A DNA stretch of 8,633 nt from Anaerolineales bacterium (GTDB lineage Bacteria > Chloroflexota > Anaerolineae > Epilineales > JAANWY01): contig JAANWY010000125.1 in NCBI GenBank assembly GCA_018263655.1, positions 1-8,633 of the forward strand, in the 5' to 3' direction. The notes under the pieces were generated by a model. It did not search any database. It saw only the letters and a program-made list of their open reading frames with translations, and was not told the DNA's origin. Shown in pieces: positions 4,574 to 8,633 of this stretch (positions within the stretch are counted from its first letter, which is position 1; each line of letters starts with the position of its first letter). The translations under genes and the position numbers were made by a program.

Positions 4574-7474
4574 TTAGAGAGCACCGGCATCCCCTACCAG
4601 GAAGAACGGCGCCCAGTAGTACGGATGGCCGTAGCGACCTGCCTCGGCGTCGTCACCATCGGTCGTCTTGTGGATGAAGTGTAGCTGTGCCTGACGCAAG
4701 GCGGCTGCCTTGGGCTGGCCCAGCGCGAGTTGTCGATAGAAGTTCTGCATGAGTCGGGCGGTGGAACGATCCTCCACCGCCCACTGGGTTAGCACCAGGG
4801 AGGCGGCGCCGGCGTACAGGAAGGCCCGCATCAGCCCGAGCAACTCGTCGCCCCCGCCCACCACGCTCTGGCCCGTCTGGCAGGCGCTCAGCGTGACCAG
4901 GGAGGCCTTCAGGCGCAGATTGAAGATATCCAGCGTCGTCAGCCAGCCATCGGCCAGCGCCAAGCCGGAGAAGAGCGGGTTATCGGGCCGGAATTCGCCG
5001 TGGGCCGCCAGGTGCAGAATGCGATAGTTCTCCAATCTCTGTCGCAGCCGCGCCGATGTGGCCGCTTCTTCCAGGTATGCTTGACCGTTCAGGAGGGCCG
5101 CGACGGACCGGGCTTCTGTGGCGGTGTGAGGCAAAGCGCCCTGGAAAGAATGACCCAGAACCAGGCTGTCCGATGCGGTGGACTTGGCGTCCGTAACGTA
5201 GCGGAGGAAGCTGGCGCCGGGCAAATAGGCGATCGCGTGATGTTCAACCAGGAACCCCTGGCCGTCGTGCAGTGCGTGAAACGGCAAGTAGTGCAGCGGG
5301 CCGTGGGGGACGATGATGAGCCGCTGGTAGTCGGCCAGCGTGTCCGCCAGCGGCGCAACGAGAGCCGCGTACAGTTTCCCCAGCAGACCACAGGCGTTAG
5401 CCGTCAGGTTGGGCACCTGGCTAGCCGCGCTGCGGGGGACGGCGCGCAAATTGAGCCCGAGAAGTTGCAGCAGATGCTTGATTTGCCTCAGGTCGACCGG
5501 CAGGCGCCGGGCCTGGACGTCTTCGGCTGTGACCAAAAAGGCGATCAGCTCCCCGTGGGCGATGTAGTACTCCAACAGCAACGTATCGGCCGGCAAGTAG
5601 GGGCGAACTGGTTCCGTGCGGACCTGCCACAGCGCGGCGTCGCGGGCGTAGTCGGCGTTATGGACCAGCAGCCGGTGCCACAGCTCCTCAATCTGTTTCT
5701 CCAGGTTCAGCACCTCGCGCTGGATCTGTTGCCGGCGGCCGTTGGACGTGGGCTGGCCTCGGACCTGAAACCCTTCGGCGCCTTCCCAGCGGCGGTACAA
5801 CTGATCGCGTTTGACGCACAGCCGGGTCAGTTCCTCCACCAGGGGCCTGTCCTCGGCGTTTCTGGCCTGAATACTGAGATCGACGCGGTAGGTCAGCATG
5901 TCTAGCAGGGTGCGCGACTTGGCGCGTTCAGCATAGTCGAGGCCGCGCAGCGGCTGTGCCAAGTCGAGGCACAGATCGACGGCATCTTCGTAGACCGCTT
6001 GCTTGTCTTCGACGAAGTCGGTGCGATGCTCGATCATCAGCCGGCCGCGCAATCGCTCCAGGTTCTCGATGGCCTGGTCGTACTCGGCCAGCGCCCGCTC
6101 CGGATCGCCCTGCGCCTTGGCCACACCGCCCAGCAAGTGGTGGCATTGGTAGATGAGGGCCGGGATGCCTTTGCTTTCGCCAACTGCCAGAGCCGAGTGC
6201 ACCAACCGGCGGGCCTGGTCATGCCGGCTCAGCGCCGCCGCCGCACGCGCCGCAATCAGGCGTGTCTGGGCTTCCTGGAAGGGTAGATCGTGGGACCGGA
6301 AGACGCCGGCCGCTGCCTGAGCTGTCGCCAGACTTTCATCGAACCGGTTCTGGTGGTACAGCACGGCGGCTGTCTCCAGGTCGGTGCGGGTCACCCAGAG
6401 GTGGATGCCTTCTTCCTGGAAGATATGCCGCGCTTCATCCAGCGACGCCAGTGCGTGGGCGTACTGATTCAGGCCGGCATACGCGGCCGCCTCATAGAGA
6501 ACCGCCTCGGCCAACTCGCGACGCTGGCCGAATTCCGCGAATTGAGCGTGGATGTGGCGGCACTTGGCCAGGGCGTCGTTGAAGCGACGCAGTTGCAACA
6601 GACAGTAGCTGCTGATCAACTCGGCTTCGATAGCGTGGGAGGGCCGGCCATCGGCCAGAAACACGTCCCGAGCTTCGTCTAGGAGGGTCAAGGCCTCGTT
6701 GTAGCGGTCGAGGAACAGGTAGGTATGGGCCAGGTCCTGTTGAGTCCGGCCGAGCTGGTTCTTCTGGCCCAGCCGGCGTGCGATTTCCAGGGCAGTCTGG
6801 CTGGCTTCAATGGAGTCTTCGAACCGACCCATGTAGCGCAACACGATGGCGCGGTTCTGCTCGACCACGGGCAGCAGCCGCTCGCCGTCGGCACCTAGCC
6901 GGCGGTAGAGGTCTCTGGCGCGATTGAACATGGCCAGGGCTTTTGTGTCCTCCCGCTGCCGGCCATGTACGACTGCCAGATTCAGAGTTAGGGTCGCGAG
7001 TTGGTGTAACCTGCCGTGCGCTTCCAGGACACGGCTGGCCCATTGACCAGCCTCCAGTGCTTCTTCGTAGCGGCCGAGCATGGCTAGCGAGAAGACTTTG
7101 CCCACTTGGGCGTTAGCCTGGCCGGCGGGGCGTCCTTGAGCCTGGTATATGTCGGCCGCCTGGTTGTAGAGCGCCACGGCGCGCTGGTATTCGCCCAATC
7201 CACCGATGGAACGGGCATTGGCTTCGGCCAACAAGCCCAGCGCTCGATAGAGGGAGGTGTCTGTCGGGGTGCCGGTCAATGTTGATATGTAGCACAGGAG
7301 GTCGGCCACTTCCAGGGAGCGCTGAACGTCTGAGCGCAGGAAGTGATCTGCCTGCTCTTTCAGTGCATCGGCGATCTCTCCGCCCAGACGGGCGGCGTTC
7401 TGCTCGAGGCGTCGTCTCTGCGCTGCAGGGTCTGGCAGTGCCAGTAGCTGCTCGACAAAGTCTTTCGGGGCCAT
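4574..7474 (-). CDS. TPR-CHAT protein (caspase-like cysteine protease with TPR array)
   Basis: The 966-residue product has a TPR superhelix and a C-terminal CHAT peptidase domain, the architecture of Csx29-like and separase-related proteases. TPR-like helical pairs with periodic Gly/Ala/Tyr (for example LGRYEEALEAG) run from about residue 75 to 480. A charged helical, probably coiled-coil, linker covers about 505-610. CHAT occupies about 620-966. The catalytic pair is intact: H825 in HLAAHGEF and C865 in LSACQTG. The C-terminal HPYYWAPFFLVGD is typical of the domain. The TPRs would sense a protein partner and the CHAT domain cleaves a specific substrate, probably in the cytoplasm since no signal peptide is seen. 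I chose the ATG at 7474. A TTG at 7537 adds 21 residues, but those codons run into the palindrome upstream. No strong ribosome binding site precedes either start. The upstream neighbour is the anti-sigma gene, a plausible substrate or partner. Confidence 0.93.
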   Translation of the reverse strand: MAPKDFVEQLLALPDPAAQRRRLEQNAARLGGEIADALKEQADHFLRSDVQRSLEVADLLCYISTLTGTPTDTSLYRALGLLAEANARSIGGLGEYQRAVALYNQAADIYQAQGRPAGQANAQVGKVFSLAMLGRYEEALEAGQWASRVLEAHGRLHQLATLTLNLAVVHGRQREDTKALAMFNRARDLYRRLGADGERLLPVVEQNRAIVLRYMGRFEDSIEASQTALEIARRLGQKNQLGRTQQDLAHTYLFLDRYNEALTLLDEARDVFLADGRPSHAIEAELISSYCLLQLRRFNDALAKCRHIHAQFAEFGQRRELAEAVLYEAAAYAGLNQYAHALASLDEARHIFQEEGIHLWVTRTDLETAAVLYHQNRFDESLATAQAAAGVFRSHDLPFQEAQTRLIAARAAAALSRHDQARRLVHSALAVGESKGIPALIYQCHHLLGGVAKAQGDPERALAEYDQAIENLERLRGRLMIEHRTDFVEDKQAVYEDAVDLCLDLAQPLRGLDYAERAKSRTLLDMLTYRVDLSIQARNAEDRPLVEELTRLCVKRDQLYRRWEGAEGFQVRGQPTSNGRRQQIQREVLNLEKQIEELWHRLLVHNADYARDAALWQVRTEPVRPYLPADTLLLEYYIAHGELIAFLVTAEDVQARRLPVDLRQIKHLLQLLGLNLRAVPRSAASQVPNLTANACGLLGKLYAALVAPLADTLADYQRLIIVPHGPLHYLPFHALHDGQGFLVEHHAIAYLPGASFLRYVTDAKSTASDSLVLGHSFQGALPHTATEARSVAALLNGQAYLEEAATSARLRQRLENYRILHLAAHGEFRPDNPLFSGLALADGWLTTLDIFNLRLKASLVTLSACQTGQSVVGGGDELLGLMRAFLYAGAASLVLTQWAVEDRSTARLMQNFYRQLALGQPKAAALRQAQLHFIHKTTDGDDAEAGRYGHPYYWAPFFLVGDAGAL

Positions 7475-7530
7475 GGTCAATCTCAGGGTGATCCAACGCA
7501 GTTGAGAAATCCGGAAAAATAGGGGCGGTG

Positions 7531-7611
7531 GATCCAAATTCGCTCTAGCTGGACCACAGTCCAGCGGCCAGAACGCGGACTGTGGTCCGCTTGGAGCTTG
7601 AAATTTGGATC
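7531..7611. repeat. 81-bp palindromic element (family D) in the TPR-CHAT leader
   Basis: The outer arms are GATCCAAATT and AATTTGGATC (7531-7540 and 7602-7611). The inner arms are a perfect 12-bp pair, GGACCACAGTCC and GGACTGTGGTCC (7551-7562 and 7577-7588), around a 14-base loop. The arms between are only partly complementary. No target-site duplication is clear. Transcribed, it would form a long hairpin 57 bases before the TPR-CHAT start, where it could act as an mRNA stabiliser, attenuator or processing site. It is more simply another interspersed element. The rest of this 162-base spacer shows nothing I can name. Confidence 0.78.
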
Positions 7612-7636
7612 TGCTGAGACTATTCTTGTGTTCGAG

Positions 7637-8380
7637 TCAAGCGTCCTCGTCGTTCACGGCGAAATCCTGAATGTGTATCTCGGTCTCTGGCCCACTGACG
7701 ATCAGTTCGTAGGTGGCCGGCGCTAAGCCAGAGATAACGAAGTTGCCGAGCTCGTCGACCGGGAGCGTCGTGTGAAGCTCGTCTGCTCGCCACACGTGGA
7801 TCTGTAAGGTTTCGGGATCGCCGAGACCGGTCACAAGTCCGAGAATCACGCGGCGGTCCGGCCGTTCAGCGTCCTCCTGGACTTCAAGCATCACTTCGAT
7901 ATCGCCGGCCTGGTAGACGTGGGGACCAGTTTCCTCTCCGCGAATCCCGGCCGGAATTGGCGCCAGCAGCGAACCGGTGTCCACTCCGCCCTCGACCAGG
8001 CGAGCGATGCGTACGCGGACCCACTCCTTGGCTTGCTCTAAGCGGTTGGGGGCCAGCGCCGGCGCCAAGTCACTCATGTAAGCTTCCAGTTGAGCAACTT
8101 CGCGGGTGCAGTGAGGACATTTCTGCAGATGCTGTGCTACAGTCTCTGTCTGTGCCGGCGGTAGCAGCCCCAGGTGATATTCGCCCAGTTTTTCAGGTGC
8201 CGGGCAGGTAGCTCGGAAAAGCCGGATACTTAGTTGCTCCTGCAGACGGTGCAGGCGGCTGGCACGCTGGTGACAATACGCGCACTGCTCAATGTGCGCC
8301 ACCACCCGGGGGCTCGCCTCACCATCGAGGTAGGTCAACAACTCTGTTTCGTTAGGTTCCGGCGGAGATATGCAAGTCAT
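7637..8380 (-). CDS. Double zinc-finger (ZAS/zf-HC2) anti-sigma factor with C-terminal beta-rich domain
   Basis: The 247-residue product resembles zinc-binding anti-sigma factors, which hold an ECF sigma factor inactive. Two HxxxCxxC signatures are present: H29/C33/C36 and H84/C88/C91. C59 could supply another ligand for the second. The second module begins at about CPAPEKLGEYHLG (59-71). A helical stretch (about 95-130) follows. The C-terminal domain (about 150-240) is beta-rich with a carboxypeptidase-regulatory-like feel (GNFVISGLAPATYELIVSG). No membrane segment is visible, unlike many anti-sigma factors, so it should be cytoplasmic and not released by membrane proteolysis. GGAGG ten bases upstream fixes the start. 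The TPR-CHAT gene follows after 162 bases. I recall this two-module protein beside CHAT genes in Chloroflexota. Its sigma partner is presumably the gene upstream. Confidence 0.85.
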   Translation of the reverse strand: MTCISPPEPNETELLTYLDGEASPRVVAHIEQCAYCHQRASRLHRLQEQLSIRLFRATCPAPEKLGEYHLGLLPPAQTETVAQHLQKCPHCTREVAQLEAYMSDLAPALAPNRLEQAKEWVRVRIARLVEGGVDTGSLLAPIPAGIRGEETGPHVYQAGDIEVMLEVQEDAERPDRRVILGLVTGLGDPETLQIHVWRADELHTTLPVDELGNFVISGLAPATYELIVSGPETEIHIQDFAVNDEDA

Positions 8381-8390
8381 ATATTAGTTT

Positions 8391-8395
8391 CCTCC
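8391..8395 (-). promoter_or_regulatory. Shine-Dalgarno site of the anti-sigma gene
   Basis: GGAGG with a ten-base spacer precedes the ATG at 8380 and supports that start. Confidence 0.8.
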
Positions 8396-8435
8396 ACCCC
8401 ATTGAACGCAAGCCAGCACCGTTTTCAAGCAGGCT

Positions 8436-8584
8436 CGGTAAATCGCAGTCTAGGTTCGTAGTCAGCCACGGAGGCGAAGCCGGAGTGGCGTTCCGGCGTC
8501 CTGCGGTACCATGACGGCACTCCACTGCGTTCCGGACGGATGTGCGCATCCGCGCTCACTACGAACGGGCTTTGCGATTTACCG
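8436..8584. mobile_element. MITE-like element, family E, with 5-bp target duplication
   Basis: The 149-bp element is bounded by 12-bp perfect inverted repeats CGGTAAATCGCA and TGCGATTTACCG. After equal 7-base divergent stretches comes another inverted pair TTCGTAGT / ACTACGAA (8455-8462 and 8558-8565), so each end is a 27-bp imperfect terminal repeat. AGGCT flanks it directly (8431-8435 and 8585-8589). Inside are further hairpins, such as GCCAC/GTGGC (8465-8489). It carries no coding capacity. The right duplicate overlaps two bases of the upstream gene's stop codon. Without the element, the two flanking genes would be about 53 bases apart. Confidence 0.83.
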
Positions 8585-8587
8585 AGG

Positions 8588-8633
8588 CTAGCCCAACCAT
8601 TCCTGGAGTTCGCGATCTCGGCGGAAGCGATCC
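8588..8633 (-). CDS. 3' end of an upstream gene, possibly an ECF sigma factor (partial)
   Basis: The frame ending in TAG at 8588-8590 stays open to the window edge and encodes a charged tail, DRFRRDRELQEWLG. Fourteen residues cannot identify a family. The case for an ECF sigma factor is context only: the next gene is a zinc-binding anti-sigma factor, which normally follows its sigma gene in the same transcript, and removing the family E insertion brings them within about 53 bases. The stop codon lies partly in that element's target duplication. Confidence 0.5.
   Translation of the reverse strand, partial: DRFRRDRELQEWLG

Noticed and set aside
4396..4590. A 64-codon minus-strand frame as an intact gene
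   Set aside because: Its second half is the family C element, so the present frame is not a real gene. The restored frame is discussed as a weak finding.
5000..5905. A 301-codon open frame on the plus strand
   Set aside because: It lies wholly inside the TPR-CHAT gene on the opposite strand, whose family motifs and catalytic residues are clear. The plus-strand product shows no domain.
7475..7537. TTG start giving a 987-residue TPR-CHAT protein
   Set aside because: The extra 21 codons begin inside the palindromic element and do not look like family sequence; the ATG at 7474 is the simpler start.

Overview
The window looks like part of a Chloroflexota (Anaerolineae- or Caldilineae-like) chromosome. 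This rests on recalled family resemblance, not a search. The pointers are a double zinc-finger anti-sigma factor next to a TPR-CHAT protein, a lipoprotein with a Thr/Pro-rich linker after its lipobox cysteine, a short 'FLPLV' motif behind a signal peptide, and dense short palindromic elements. All real genes lie on the minus strand, so the window reads right to left.

In transcription order the first unit is: the last 14 codons of an unidentified gene (8588-8633; an ECF sigma factor is the best guess from context only), a double ZAS-type anti-sigma factor with a C-terminal beta-rich domain (7637-8380), a TPR-CHAT caspase-like protease (4574-7474), and a cysteine-rich subtilisin-family lipoprotein (2532-4322). 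A strong intrinsic terminator (2461-2495) closes it. The second unit is a membrane-anchored HtrA-type serine protease with a PDZ domain (755-2056), followed 17 bases later by a small secreted protein (174-737) built from about five degenerate repeats of 17-20 residues.

All three proteases keep their catalytic residues. TPR-CHAT beside an anti-sigma factor recalls the CRISPR type III-E Craspase arrangement, where TPR-CHAT (Csx29) cleaves Csx30 and frees an ECF sigma factor. No CRISPR array or Cas gene is seen here. A CRISPR-independent sensor, protease and anti-sigma switch with a surface protease output is a testable inference, not a demonstrated function.

Nearly every spacer carries a short non-coding palindromic element. 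Three element families show target-site duplications: 10 bp (two 99-bp copies, one duplication perfect and one decayed), 8 bp (upstream of the HtrA gene) and 5 bp (at the stop codon of the rightmost gene). A likely older element lies under one of the 99-bp copies. Removing the insertions restores tight operon-like spacing: about 53 bases between the first two genes and about 35 between the TPR-CHAT and subtilase genes.
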